This document shows positions 7,949 to 16,518 of a stretch of 41,696 bases of DNA, piece by piece. Origin of the DNA: an uncultured Eubacterium sp. (lineage in GTDB: Bacteria > Bacillota > Clostridia > Lachnospirales > Lachnospiraceae). Below the pieces are notes generated by a model, which was given only the letters and a program-made list of their open reading frames with translations, had not been told where the DNA came from and ran no database searches. Each line of letters opens with the position of its first letter. The first letter of the stretch is position 1. The stretch covers positions 1 through 41,696 of the forward strand of contig CAKRKO010000012.1 of NCBI GenBank assembly GCA_934358495.1, read 5' to 3'. The translations under genes were made by a program, and so were the position numbers.

Positions 7949-8740
7949 CTAGTTCTTCTTGAACAAGTTTTTCAGCTTGTCAAATACGGTCTGTTTCTCT
8001 TCCAGATTTAAAAACTCTACCGTCTCTCCGAGAATTCTTCTGCAGATATTGGAGTAAGCCTGTCCAGCCAGGCAATCGCTTCCTACCAGTGGCTCACCCT
8101 GGTTTGTAGAGATAACGATATGCTCATCATCCGGAACTGCGCCAAGCAGCGGAATTGCAAGGATATCACATACATCTTCTACAGACATCATATCGCCGCG
8201 TTTTACCATGTCCATACGCAGACGGTTTACGATCAGTTCTGTTTTCTGAAGCTCATTTGCCTCAAGAAGTCCGATGATACGGTCAGCATCACGGATTGCG
8301 GATACTTCAGGAGTCGTTACAACAATCGCTCTGTCAGCACCTGCGATGGCATTTTTAAATCCCTGCTCGATACCAGCCGGGCAATCAAGAAGGATGTAAT
8401 CAAACTCCTCACGCAGCTCGTCTGTCAGCTTTTTCATCTGCTCCGGAGTAACGGATGTCTTGTCTCTCGTCTGTGCAGACGGGAGCAGGTATAATTCCGG
8501 ATATTTTTTATCTTTGATCAGCGCCTGTTTGATCTTGCAGTTTCCTTCTACAACATCTACCAGATTGTATACGATACGGTTCTCGAGTCCCATAACCACA
8601 TCCAGGTTACGAAGTCCGATATCGGTATCAATCAGTACGACTTTTTTGTTCAGCTGGGCAAGTCCTGTACCCACATTTGCAGTAGTGGTTGTCTTACCAA
8701 CACCACCTTTTCCTGATGTAATAACAATTACTTCACTCAT
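7949..8740 (-). CDS. minD: Septum site-determining ATPase MinD
   Basis: This 263-residue P-loop ATPase has the deviant Walker A KGGVGKTT (11-18) and LIDTDIGLRNLD following it. The C-terminal amphipathic membrane-targeting helix (VFDKLKNLFKKN) is intact. MinD recruits MinC to the membrane and is displaced by MinE. It lies between minC (21-nt gap) and minE (13-nt gap). Confidence 0.97.
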   Translation of the reverse strand: MSEVIVITSGKGGVGKTTTTANVGTGLAQLNKKVVLIDTDIGLRNLDVVMGLENRIVYNLVDVVEGNCKIKQALIKDKKYPELYLLPSAQTRDKTSVTPEQMKKLTDELREEFDYILLDCPAGIEQGFKNAIAGADRAIVVTTPEVSAIRDADRIIGLLEANELQKTELIVNRLRMDMVKRGDMMSVEDVCDILAIPLLGAVPDDEHIVISTNQGEPLVGSDCLAGQAYSNICRRILGETVEFLNLEEKQTVFDKLKNLFKKN

Positions 8741-8761
8741 TGCATCCAGTCCTCCATACTT

Positions 8762-9460
8762 TTACTTGGTGTAATCCATCAAACTTCCACGGGTGATCGG
8801 CTCTATGTAAATATTTCCGCCTTTCGCTACAGCGATCTGTGCTTCTGCCGACACCGGATTTTTTTCTTTGCGGCGCAGTCTGCGCGGTTTCATCTTCTTG
8901 TTATCCGGGCTCTTGGCCAGGATGTCACCGATCTGAATCTGGATCGGGTCCATCTCAAGCGCCACGATAAAACAGTTGCTGTCTCCGGCTGCTCCCGCAT
9001 ACGCATTGCCTTTCAGAGCGCCAAGCACTACGATATTGCCCTGTGAGATAATTTTGGCTCCCGGGTTGACATCACCGACGATCACCACACTGGACACACT
9101 CTCCAGCACCTGTCCGGAACGAAGTGTTCCACGGTAAAACTCGCCTTCTCTTCCAGCCACGGAATCATAGTAAGCATCGATCTGCTGCTTTACCATGTCC
9201 GCATGGGACTCATCATTATCCACAATACAGATGATCGATATACTTGTATTCTCTGTAATGGTCTCTATAATCTGGTACTCTTCTTCCTGTGTCAGTGCAC
9301 GTCCCTCAAATGAAATTGCCATTTTTGCATCCTTGAAAAACTTCTCAGATTCCTGAAATTTCTCTTTGATAGCAACCAGCAGTTCCTGAAACGGCATGTT
9401 TTTGTCCAGGATCAGATTAATTCCATATTTGTTACTTTTTATGACTACTGCTTGTGACAT
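8762..9460 (-). CDS. minC: Septum site-determining protein MinC
   Basis: This 232-residue FtsZ assembly inhibitor has an N-terminal domain (1 to ~100) and a C-terminal right-handed beta-helix domain starting near FYRGTLRSGQ (~107), with GDVNPGAKI and ALKGNAYAGA turns that bind MinD. It is the first gene of minCDE, with GGAGG upstream and a promoter at 9510-9537. Confidence 0.96.
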   Translation of the reverse strand: MSQAVVIKSNKYGINLILDKNMPFQELLVAIKEKFQESEKFFKDAKMAISFEGRALTQEEEYQIIETITENTSISIICIVDNDESHADMVKQQIDAYYDSVAGREGEFYRGTLRSGQVLESVSSVVIVGDVNPGAKIISQGNIVVLGALKGNAYAGAAGDSNCFIVALEMDPIQIQIGDILAKSPDNKKMKPRRLRRKEKNPVSAEAQIAVAKGGNIYIEPITRGSLMDYTK

Positions 9461-9502
9461 GTATTTCCTCCAAATTTATAGAAATGGCATTTTGATACGC
9501 CA

Positions 9503-9655
9503 TTATTTAATTATACCGAATCTGGGTAAATATGCAATGGTTTTCGTCGAAATAAATTCATTACAGTTCACACGCGCCATTCGCAAAAGAGCTCGCTTGC
9601 GAACGATACTTCTTGAACTTGCTTCAAGAAGGCTAAAATTACTGCTTTTGCTCAT
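9503..9655 (-). CDS. Candidate 50-residue small ORF upstream of minC
   Basis: An ATG at 9653-9655 is preceded by AGGAGAG at about 8 nt, and the frame stays open for 50 codons. The predicted product is basic (LEASSRSIVRKRALLRMARVN). Its 3' end overlaps the minC -10 box, and two small hairpins fall inside it. I do not recognise it, and it may be chance. Confidence 0.2.
   Translation of the reverse strand: MSKSSNFSLLEASSRSIVRKRALLRMARVNCNEFISTKTIAYLPRFGIIK
9510..9537 (-). promoter_or_regulatory. Promoter of minCDE
   Basis: On the minus strand TTGCAT (9532-9537), a 16-bp spacer and TATAAT (9510-9515) are present. The leader to minC is about 45 nt and contains a short AATGGC/GCCATT hairpin. Confidence 0.6.
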
Positions 9656-9671
9656 AAAAAGGCTCTCCTTT

Positions 9672-9733
9672 CATCATTATGTATCCAGGTAATTCCTCAT
9701 GCAAGCATGATCATTCCCTGAATACATGTGATG
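9672..9733. other. Long imperfect hairpin in the minC-corA intergenic region
   Basis: Arms CATCA/TGATG, ATGTATCCAGG/CCTGAATACAT and TCATGC/GCATGA stack into one roughly 28-bp imperfect stem with a 2-nt loop. No T-run follows on either strand. It lies about 60 bp before corA. A leader regulatory RNA, an operator or a remnant of a small repeat are all possible. The rest of 9461-9790 holds the minC promoter and the candidate small ORF. Confidence 0.5.
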
Positions 9734-9790
9734 AGTCAACTGTAACATAAATTCTGTAATTTTGGGGCATTCTATGAAAAAGGAGTTTTT

Positions 9791-10711
9791 ATGTATTACA
9801 CATTACATGAACGATTGAGAAAAATAAATACATTGACTTTGGACAGTCCCGCCTGCATCGAAACAGTACTGACTTTATCCCCCACACAATGGGATGAGCA
9901 AAAAGAATCCCTGCATTTTCCATCCTATGCCGGTCTGGAAAACACGATCATCCGAAGCTGCAAGGCAGAAATTTATCCACGCTACATCTCCGGCAGTCTG
10001 TGCATTCCCGACCGGAAACGGCTGCTGGAAACACCGCTCTGCTTTACCTTTTATATGAATGAATTTTATATTGTATTTGTATCGGATGATTCCGTACCTG
10101 ACCGCGTCATTGAGTCAATGATTCACCGCTACGAAAGCCAGAGAATGTCACCGGAACTGTTTTTGTATGGTTTTTTCTCCGAATTTCTGACCGATGATAT
10201 GGAACTTTTAGAATCCTATGAGCGCAAATTATTTTTGCTGGAAGACAATGCCATGCGGGGCAATATCCACGACCTGATGCCCCGGTTATTAAAAAACAGG
10301 CGGGAGTTAACCCGCCTGCGCAATTATTATGAACAGATTGACGATATGGCCGGACAGGTGCAGGGCAATGTCCGAAACTATTTTGATCCGGAACGTCTGC
10401 AGCTGCTTCAGCTCATTGGAGACCGGGCCTGCCGCCTTCAGCAGGTGGCGCAGCAATCTATCGATTACTGCCAGACCCTGCGGGATTTTGAACAGGCACA
10501 GTCCGATCATAAACAAAATAAAACCATGCAGTTAATGACGGTTCTGACTTCTGTCTTTTTCCCGCTCACCGTTATCACCGGCTGGTATGGCATGAATTTT
10601 TCACACATGCCGGAGCTGGAAGCCCGCTTTGGCTATCCGCTGATCATTGGCATCAGTCTCGGCGTGATTGCCGTGGAGTTCTGGATTTTAAAAAAACGTA
10701 AGATTATTTAA
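9791..10711 (+). CDS. CorA family magnesium/divalent cation transporter
   Basis: This 306-residue protein has a cytoplasmic N-terminal alpha/beta domain, a long helical stalk (about 150-245) and two C-terminal membrane helices separated by the diagnostic YGMNF loop (266-270). It ends in a basic KKRKII tail. CorA-type channels form pentamers that import Mg2+ or Co2+; some relatives export Zn2+. AAAGGAG lies just upstream of the ATG. The stop overlaps the stop of the convergent sigma-54 activator by 4 bp. Confidence 0.93.
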   Translation: MYYTLHERLRKINTLTLDSPACIETVLTLSPTQWDEQKESLHFPSYAGLENTIIRSCKAEIYPRYISGSLCIPDRKRLLETPLCFTFYMNEFYIVFVSDDSVPDRVIESMIHRYESQRMSPELFLYGFFSEFLTDDMELLESYERKLFLLEDNAMRGNIHDLMPRLLKNRRELTRLRNYYEQIDDMAGQVQGNVRNYFDPERLQLLQLIGDRACRLQQVAQQSIDYCQTLRDFEQAQSDHKQNKTMQLMTVLTSVFFPLTVITGWYGMNFSHMPELEARFGYPLIIGISLGVIAVEFWILKKRKII

Positions 10712-12081
10712 TCCACCCCCTGCTCTTTCAGTTTTTCATACAGAACCGTTCTTGAAATCCCCAGCAGTTTTGCAGCCTGCTGTTTATTTCCATGTGTTTT
10801 TTCCAAAACCTCCTGAATCACATTTTTCTCAAACTCTGCACGCAGCAGACGCAGATCATAGGTGTTCTTCGGTGCAGATGCATAACGGTTTACCATATTT
10901 TTTATTGATTCCGAATGAATAAAATCCTTCTGCGTCAAGATCGGAGATGTTGCATTGTTCATGGCAACTTCCACATAATTTTGCAATTCTCTGATATTAC
11001 CCGGCCAGTCGTAACGCATCAGATACTCCAATGCCGCCGGTTCGATTCCCTGTACAAATGTTCCCATCTCCAAATTCAGCTTGTTGATCATATTTCCCAC
11101 TAACAGAGGAATATCCTGCTTGTGCGTCCGCAATGCCGGTGCCTGAATCCGAATTACATTTAATCGAAAATACAGGTCCATTCGAAACTCGCCTTTTTCC
11201 ACCAGATCCAGCAGTGATTTATTTGTCGCGGCTATGACTCTGATATCAATCGGCACACTGTCCGCACTTCCCACAGGCGTTACTTCATGTTCCTGCAGCA
11301 CTCGTAAAAATTTTGGCTGCATTGTCACCGGAAGCAAATTCACTTCATCTAAAAAAATAGAACCATGATTTGCCACCAGAAAACGCCCTTTTTTTCCATC
11401 TTTTAATGCTCCCGTAAAAGCACCTGAAGTATAACCAAAAAACTCCGATTCCATTAAGTCTTCCGGAATCGCAGAACAGTTCACTCGCACAAATTCAGAC
11501 GTTGCCCGAGTACTTAGTGTATGAATAGAATGGGCAATCAGTTCTTTTCCCGTTCCGGTCTCTCCCTCGATCAGCACCGTGGAAGAAGATGTTGCTGCCT
11601 GACGGATCTGATTTTTCAGATGCAAGATCTCAGGACTCTCTCCAATAATATTTTCCAGAGAATACTTCGCTCCATGCTCTCTGCTCAATCGCTTCTGATA
11701 ATATTCAACTTTTTCCGATAGCGCTTTCAGCTGACTTTCCAACTGTCTTGCCTCGCGCGTTCCATGTACAATTGTATATAGAAAGCATCCAATCACTTTC
11801 TTATCTGTCGAAAATCTCGGAACATAATTCGTGAACAGTGTAACATCATTTACCACCACCGGATGTCCTAATACCGGCTGTCCGGTCTCATATACCTGAT
11901 GTGCCAGCGTATCTGGTACCATCTCTTCCACGCGACGCCTCAAGACCTGTTCCTCTGTGCAATGCATCATACAACACCAGTTTTCACTGACATATGTATA
12001 ACGCGCATCTTCATCCAGAATTGCAAAGGAATTTAATCCACTTATAAATTCCTTTGCGTCTTTCAGAGATATTTGTCCCAT
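10708..12081 (-). CDS. Sigma-54 dependent activator (PAS-AAA+-Fis HTH)
   Basis: This 457-residue bacterial enhancer-binding protein has a PAS-like sensor domain (about 5-115), a short coiled coil (about 108-135) and an AAA+ domain with Walker A GETGTGKE (173-180), the sigma-54-contacting GAFTGA loop (220-225), Walker B FLDE (243-246) and an arginine-finger region. A Fis-type HTH is at the C-terminus (HGNKQQAAKLLGISRTVLYEKL). The intact GAFTGA indicates a true sigma-54 activator. It is transcribed away from the cyclase operon, whose control region carries a -24/-12 promoter and three palindromes. The inferred role is activating that operon in response to a small molecule, probably a carboxylic acid. 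Confidence 0.93.
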   Translation of the reverse strand: MGQISLKDAKEFISGLNSFAILDEDARYTYVSENWCCMMHCTEEQVLRRRVEEMVPDTLAHQVYETGQPVLGHPVVVNDVTLFTNYVPRFSTDKKVIGCFLYTIVHGTREARQLESQLKALSEKVEYYQKRLSREHGAKYSLENIIGESPEILHLKNQIRQAATSSSTVLIEGETGTGKELIAHSIHTLSTRATSEFVRVNCSAIPEDLMESEFFGYTSGAFTGALKDGKKGRFLVANHGSIFLDEVNLLPVTMQPKFLRVLQEHEVTPVGSADSVPIDIRVIAATNKSLLDLVEKGEFRMDLYFRLNVIRIQAPALRTHKQDIPLLVGNMINKLNLEMGTFVQGIEPAALEYLMRYDWPGNIRELQNYVEVAMNNATSPILTQKDFIHSESIKNMVNRYASAPKNTYDLRLLRAEFEKNVIQEVLEKTHGNKQQAAKLLGISRTVLYEKLKEQGVD

Positions 12082-12105
12082 AACCCCACCTCTTTCTTTA
12101 GAATT

Positions 12106-12134
12106 ATTTTATCATATTTGTGTAATTTATTCAA
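12106..12134 (-). promoter_or_regulatory. Sigma-A promoter of the sigma-54 activator gene
   Basis: On the minus strand TTGAAT (12129-12134), a 17-bp spacer and TAAAAT (12106-12111) are present, about 25 bp from the start codon. The activator-like sites begin about 47 bp upstream of its -35, so autoregulation is possible. Confidence 0.6.
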
Positions 12135-12180
12135 CTTTTCTTGTTTTTTATCAACTATTCTATTCATTTTGCATAATTTA

Positions 12181-12216
12181 TGTAAGTTTTTACTTACATG
12201 TATAGAAAAACTTACA
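12181..12216. promoter_or_regulatory. Two adjacent upstream activator sites
   Basis: Site 1 (12181-12198) is TGTAAGTTTTTACTTACA, a perfect 7-4-7 inverted repeat. Site 2 (12199-12216) is TGTATAGAAAAACTTACA, which keeps the TGT(n8)ACTTACA-type half-sites and abuts site 1. Both lie 110-150 bp upstream of the -24/-12 promoter, the usual range for sigma-54 enhancers. Confidence 0.75.
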
Positions 12217-12266
12217 TGCCAGTAAATACATCAGAATCAACCATTCTCATTCAGGAAAGTGATTTA

Positions 12267-12284
12267 TGTGCGGAAAAACTTACA
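12267..12284. promoter_or_regulatory. Third activator-like site
   Basis: TGTGCGGAAAAACTTACA shares the ACTTACA half-site and the 18-bp length of the two upstream sites. It lies about 45 bp before the -24 element. Confidence 0.6.
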
Positions 12285-12325
12285 GTGGAAATTCTCCGAA
12301 GTCGCTAAAACAGCAGCTTTATGTT

Positions 12326-12342
12326 CTGGCATGCATTTTGCT
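12326..12342 (+). promoter_or_regulatory. Sigma-54 (-24/-12) promoter
   Basis: CTGGCATGCATTTTGCT matches the YTGGCACGN4TTGCW consensus with one mismatch. The invariant GG and GC are separated by exactly 10 bp. The predicted start is near 12352, giving a leader of about 50 nt to the cyclase gene, which has AGGAGG 8 nt before its ATG. Confidence 0.85.
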
Positions 12343-12403
12343 CATATTATGGTGTAACAAAAACATGGGCTTTAGGTCTATAAAGTGTTAGGAGGTTTTA
12401 GGT

Positions 12404-13183
12404 ATGAAAATCAAAAAAATCGTAGACATCAGTATGGTTCTGGAAGAAGATCTGCCGAGTGATCCGGAAGTTCAGATTCCGCACATTCAGAGAAGAGACC
12501 ATAAAGATACTGCACCGGAGATGGGAAATTATTTTCCGGGTGCAACCATCGATGATCTGCCGGAAGGAAATGGATGGGCTATTGACTTTGTTCAGATGTG
12601 CACACACTCAGGCACACATCTGGATGCACCATGGCATTACTATCCAACGATGAATAATGGGGAAAAAGCATGGACCATTGATGAAGTTCCATTAGACTGG
12701 TGTATCGGAAACGGTGTCAAAGTAGATATGAGAGATAAACCGGATGGTTATAGAATCATGCCGGAAGATTTTGAAGAATACTTTAAAAAGATTAATTATG
12801 AGCTTCAGCCAGGCGATATTGTTTTATTAAACACTGGCGCAGACAAACGCTGGGGCAAAAAAGAATATCTGGTTGCCGGCTGTGGTGTCAGCAAAGCAGC
12901 AACATTATGGCTGCTCGACAAAGGTGTGCATGTCTGTGGTACAGATGGCTGGAGCTGGGATGTTCCGCTTCCATATGAGGCAAAAATGTTCCAGGAGACA
13001 GGCGATGCATCTGTTCTCTGGGAGGGTCATCGCGCCGGTGCTGAAAAAGCATACTGCCACATTGAAAAACTGACCAATTTGGAAGCACTTCCACTGACCG
13101 GATATACCGTATGTGCATTTCCGATTAAAGTCAAAGGGGCCAGCGCAGGCTGGAGCCGCGTGGTTGCTATTTTTGAAGAATAG
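12404..13183 (+). CDS. Cyclase-family hydrolase (kynurenine formamidase-like)
   Basis: This 259-residue metal-dependent hydrolase belongs to the family typified by KynB arylformamidase and isatin hydrolase. The metal-binding HSGTHLDAPWH is at 68-78, with VLLNTGAD and GTDGWSWD further on. Family members open lactam, amide or cyclic diketone bonds. No tryptophan-catabolism gene is nearby, so a kynurenine role is unlikely. As first gene of a sigma-54 operon with symporter, thiolase and CoA-transferase, it probably opens an imported ring or ester to give a keto acid. The substrate is unknown. Confidence 0.88.
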   Translation: MKIKKIVDISMVLEEDLPSDPEVQIPHIQRRDHKDTAPEMGNYFPGATIDDLPEGNGWAIDFVQMCTHSGTHLDAPWHYYPTMNNGEKAWTIDEVPLDWCIGNGVKVDMRDKPDGYRIMPEDFEEYFKKINYELQPGDIVLLNTGADKRWGKKEYLVAGCGVSKAATLWLLDKGVHVCGTDGWSWDVPLPYEAKMFQETGDASVLWEGHRAGAEKAYCHIEKLTNLEALPLTGYTVCAFPIKVKGASAGWSRVVAIFEE

Positions 13184-13208
13184 CAGTTTATGCATAAGAG
13201 TTTTTACC

Positions 13209-13236
13209 TGACAGAATGTATCAGACATTTCTGTCA
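13209..13236 (+). promoter_or_regulatory. Hairpin between cyclase and symporter genes
   Basis: TGACAGAA and TTCTGTCA form an 8-bp stem without a T-run, about 35 nt before the symporter start. It is probably an mRNA stability or processing element. Confidence 0.4.
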
Positions 13237-13271
13237 TATGAAATAATTCGCTGATACGAAAGGAGAAGCAT

Positions 13272-15230
13272 ATGGCTACTCAAAATATAGTATTCTTAAT
13301 TATATTTATTATCTTTTTAGCATTTTTATTCATATCCAGTTTTGTAGCAAAAAACTGGGTAAAAGAAACCGATGATTATGTACTTGCCGGTCGCCAGATT
13401 TCCACCGGAATGAACATCTTTGGTGTTATTGCTATCGGATTTGCCGGAACTACCATGGCTCTGGCTCCTGGATTTGCTATCCAGTTTGGTTTTAAAGGTT
13501 CCTTCCTGTGGAGTGCGATCTACAGTTTCTGCGGACTTGCATTTTACGGCTTACTTTATTCTAACTTTGTTCGCCGCTGTGGTGCTCAGACACTTCCGGA
13601 GTTTTTGGAAATGCGTTATGACGGAAAAACACGTTCCGTTATCGCAATTACCTCTGTTGTAGGTATGCTCGGTATCATGGCAAACAACATTGTATCCGCC
13701 ATCACAAATATCTGTGCATACACAGGCTGGAATAAAGTTGTTGTTACTGCTGTTATTTTCGCAGTTATCATTGCTTTTACATACATTTCAGGTATGTGGG
13801 CTATTTCCATGACTGACCTGGTACAGGTTATCATGGGTATTATCATCGTTCCGCTTGTTATGGTACTTGTTATCAAACAGTATGGTCCGCTCAGCGGTCT
13901 CGCAAGTGCATGGCCAAATGGCAACCCGATGGGTGAAGGTTTCATGGGAACCATCCCGAACGCAGGACTGACTTATCCGTCCGTTATTAACTTTGTAATT
14001 CTGTTTGCATCCGCTCTGGTTTGGGGTAACAACTACTACTGGATGAAAATTGCAAACTGCCGTTCTGAAAAAGTTGCACGTAAATCTTTCGTATGGTCTG
14101 CATTTTTACTGTTGATTATCTTCTGTGTACCGCTTGGTATCGTTGGTCTGTACGCAGGTGCTTTCCATCCGGAAGTATTTACATTTAATGGCGGTACTGT
14201 AATGCCGACAGGTGCTTACGGATTTATCGCTTCCACCTTGATTCCGTTATTCGGTTCACTGGCCGTTATCGGTGCTGTAGCAGCTTCTGTTTCTACATCC
14301 GCTACTTCCGCACTTGGTGCTTCTGCCGTTATGACACGTGATATTTATCAGCGTCTCATTGACAAGAGCGGAGATCCAAAAAAGAGACTTCGTGCTTCCA
14401 AATGGATCCTCATCATTGTTGGTGCTGTAACATTTATCCTCTGTCAGTTCCCGGGTGGTCCTACTTACCTGTTTGCATTTGCAAACTGCTGGCTCGTTCC
14501 ACCATCTGTATTATTATTACTTGGTATGGTTTGGAAAAAATTCAACTCTACCGGTGCTTTCTGGGGTGCATTATGCGGAATGGTTGTCATGGCAGTATTT
14601 GAATTACTGGAATTAACCGGTGTATTCGTTGTCGGCAGTTACATTTACCTTGCTACTCTTGGTCTGATCGTATCCTTTGTGGCAGCTATCATTGCCAGCC
14701 TGTTCGGCAAACCGAAATACTTTGGTGAGTCTGACTGGGAACTTGTTCCAAACGATCACAACCGTGAAGATATTACCTTAAACGATACTGATAAAGAAGC
14801 ACTCCGTCTGATCTGTGTCGGTCACAAATACATGGCAGATATCACTGACTACATGGGACTTGACTCCAAAGTTACCGATGCAGCAATCGAGCATCTGGAT
14901 CGTGGTGGTTATATTCAGAGAGCTGGTCTGTCCATGTCCAAACTGTATACTTTCTCTGCTACAGATAAAGGCCGTGCAATGATCGGTCTCTCTGGAAATG
15001 ATGCAAAACTCGCTTCCGCCGGTTTAACACCGGATTATGTAGAGTTCCTGAAACTGGTAAAAACCGGTGATGCTCACAAACAGAACGAATGGATCGCAAA
15101 AAAGAAAATCCGTTCCATGCAGATGGCTGCTATCTCCTCTCACCTTACCCGTGAGGGATATATCAAAGAAAAAGGCTTAATGCGACGTAAATATGAGATT
15201 ACAGAAAAAGGTCTTGCGGCAGCAAAATAA
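13272..15230 (+). CDS. Sodium:solute symporter with C-terminal winged-helix extension
   Basis: The first ~485 of 652 residues form a sodium:solute symporter (SSS) core with about 13 membrane segments (TDDYVLAGRQ near the N-terminus, GIMANNIVSAITN, GNNYYWMK, and AASVSTSATSALGASAVMTRDIYQ typical of the family). SSS proteins import organic acids, sugars or amino acids with Na+. The last ~145 residues are soluble and look like two winged-helix units (NDTDKEALRLICVGHKYMADITDYMGLD ... VTDAAIEHLDRGGYIQR, then MQMAAISSHLTREGYIKEKG), an unusual addition. GAAAGGAG precedes the ATG. The position in the sigma-54 operon makes it the likely uptake step. Confidence 0.9.
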   Translation: MATQNIVFLIIFIIFLAFLFISSFVAKNWVKETDDYVLAGRQISTGMNIFGVIAIGFAGTTMALAPGFAIQFGFKGSFLWSAIYSFCGLAFYGLLYSNFVRRCGAQTLPEFLEMRYDGKTRSVIAITSVVGMLGIMANNIVSAITNICAYTGWNKVVVTAVIFAVIIAFTYISGMWAISMTDLVQVIMGIIIVPLVMVLVIKQYGPLSGLASAWPNGNPMGEGFMGTIPNAGLTYPSVINFVILFASALVWGNNYYWMKIANCRSEKVARKSFVWSAFLLLIIFCVPLGIVGLYAGAFHPEVFTFNGGTVMPTGAYGFIASTLIPLFGSLAVIGAVAASVSTSATSALGASAVMTRDIYQRLIDKSGDPKKRLRASKWILIIVGAVTFILCQFPGGPTYLFAFANCWLVPPSVLLLLGMVWKKFNSTGAFWGALCGMVVMAVFELLELTGVFVVGSYIYLATLGLIVSFVAAIIASLFGKPKYFGESDWELVPNDHNREDITLNDTDKEALRLICVGHKYMADITDYMGLDSKVTDAAIEHLDRGGYIQRAGLSMSKLYTFSATDKGRAMIGLSGNDAKLASAGLTPDYVEFLKLVKTGDAHKQNEWIAKKKIRSMQMAAISSHLTREGYIKEKGLMRRKYEITEKGLAAAK

Positions 15231-15278
15231 TAACTGAAACTAATAACTGAAATGCCGCCACCTACATAAAGTCTGAAT

Positions 15279-15315
15279 GATTCCGAACACCGATATCTTC
15301 TGGTTGTTCGGAATC
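15279..15315 (+). promoter_or_regulatory. Hairpin between symporter and thiolase genes
   Basis: GATTCCGAACA and TGTTCGGAATC form a perfect 11-bp stem with a 15-nt loop. No U-tract follows, so processing or differential stability is more likely than termination. The thiolase ribosome site follows at once. Confidence 0.5.
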
Positions 15316-15338
15316 GTTCTCAAAGGGGAAAATAATTT

Positions 15339-16514
15339 ATGAATACAGAGAAAAAAATTCCAAGAGATGCCGTTATTGTTGCCGCAGGCCGTTCTGCCAT
15401 GGCAAAAGCATTCAAGGGTTCCTTTGCAGAAACTCATCCAATTGAATATGGTGCACAGGTCTTAAAAGGTGTTCTGGCCAAACTGGACCATTTTGATCCT
15501 GCACTGATCGATGACGTCATCGTCGGCTGTGCCTTTCCGGAAAAGAGAATGGGATACAATGCCGCAAAACTGATCGTCCAGCGTGCAGGGCTTCCCGATT
15601 CCGTCTGCGCACAGACCATCAATCGTTTCTGTTCTTCCGGTCTGCAGAGTATCGCCACCGCTGCCAATGCCATCAAAGCCGGCGATATGGATATCATTGT
15701 AGCAGGTGGCTGTGAACAGATGACAGGCATGAATATGGTCGATCCCGATATCGAAATTGACGAAAAATTGATGGAAGAAAATCCTGATGCCTATATCATC
15801 ATGGGCGAAACCGCTGAACTTGTCGCTGAAAAATATAATATTTCCCGCAAAGATATGGAAGAAATGGCTGTCCGAAGCCATAAACTGGCGGCTCAAGCAC
15901 AGGCGGCCGGAAAATTTGATAAAGAAATCATTCCTGTCACCACTACTTTCCAGGGCAAAGAGATTACTGTCACAAAAGATGAGGGCATCCGCCCGGGAAC
16001 CAGCATGGAAAGTCTGGCTACTTTAAAACCATGCTTCCGTGAAAACGGTCGCGTCACTGCAGCTACTTCTTCTCAGATGACAGACGGAACTGGTTTTGTC
16101 GTAATGATGGCAAGAGAAATTGCTGAAAAATTAGGTTATACACCAATCGCTCGGTTCGTATCTTTTGCCGTGGATGGAGTTCCTGCAAATGTCATGGGAA
16201 TCGGTCCGATCGTTGCTGTTCCAAAAGCACTGAAAAAAGCAAACCTGACAATGGATGACATCAGCGTCATTGAACTAAATGAAGCCTTTGCCTCTCAGGC
16301 ACTCGCATGTATCAAAACATTGAATATTCCAATGGAAAAAGTGAATCCAAATGGTGGTGCCATGGCCCTCGGTCATCCATTGGGTGCAACCGGTGCTTTC
16401 CTTACCTGTAAAGTACTCTCAGAATTAAAACGACGAAACGAAAAATACGGCATGGTAACCATGTGTATCGGTGGTGGAATGGGTGCAGCCGGTATCTTTG
16501 AAATGGAGTCCTGA
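15339..16514 (+). CDS. Thiolase (acetyl-CoA C-acyltransferase)
   Basis: This 391-residue thiolase has the acyl-accepting Cys98 (NRFCSSGLQS), GGCEQMTGM, the GGAMALGHPLGATGA motif with His346, and the catalytic Cys376 in CIGGGMGAA. It is of normal length. It either cleaves 3-ketoacyl-CoA with CoA or condenses acetyl-CoA units. With a CoA-transferase next to it and no dehydrogenase or hydratase in the operon, thiolysis of an imported 3-keto acid after CoA activation is the simplest reading. The next gene starts 4 nt after its stop. Confidence 0.94.
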   Translation: MNTEKKIPRDAVIVAAGRSAMAKAFKGSFAETHPIEYGAQVLKGVLAKLDHFDPALIDDVIVGCAFPEKRMGYNAAKLIVQRAGLPDSVCAQTINRFCSSGLQSIATAANAIKAGDMDIIVAGGCEQMTGMNMVDPDIEIDEKLMEENPDAYIIMGETAELVAEKYNISRKDMEEMAVRSHKLAAQAQAAGKFDKEIIPVTTTFQGKEITVTKDEGIRPGTSMESLATLKPCFRENGRVTAATSSQMTDGTGFVVMMAREIAEKLGYTPIARFVSFAVDGVPANVMGIGPIVAVPKALKKANLTMDDISVIELNEAFASQALACIKTLNIPMEKVNPNGGAMALGHPLGATGAFLTCKVLSELKRRNEKYGMVTMCIGGGMGAAGIFEMES

Positions 16515-16518
16515 TATC

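Noticed and set aside
12404..13183. Kynurenine formamidase function for the cyclase gene
   Set aside because: The family fits, but there is no tryptophan or kynurenine gene nearby. The sigma-54 operon with thiolase and CoA-transferase points elsewhere.
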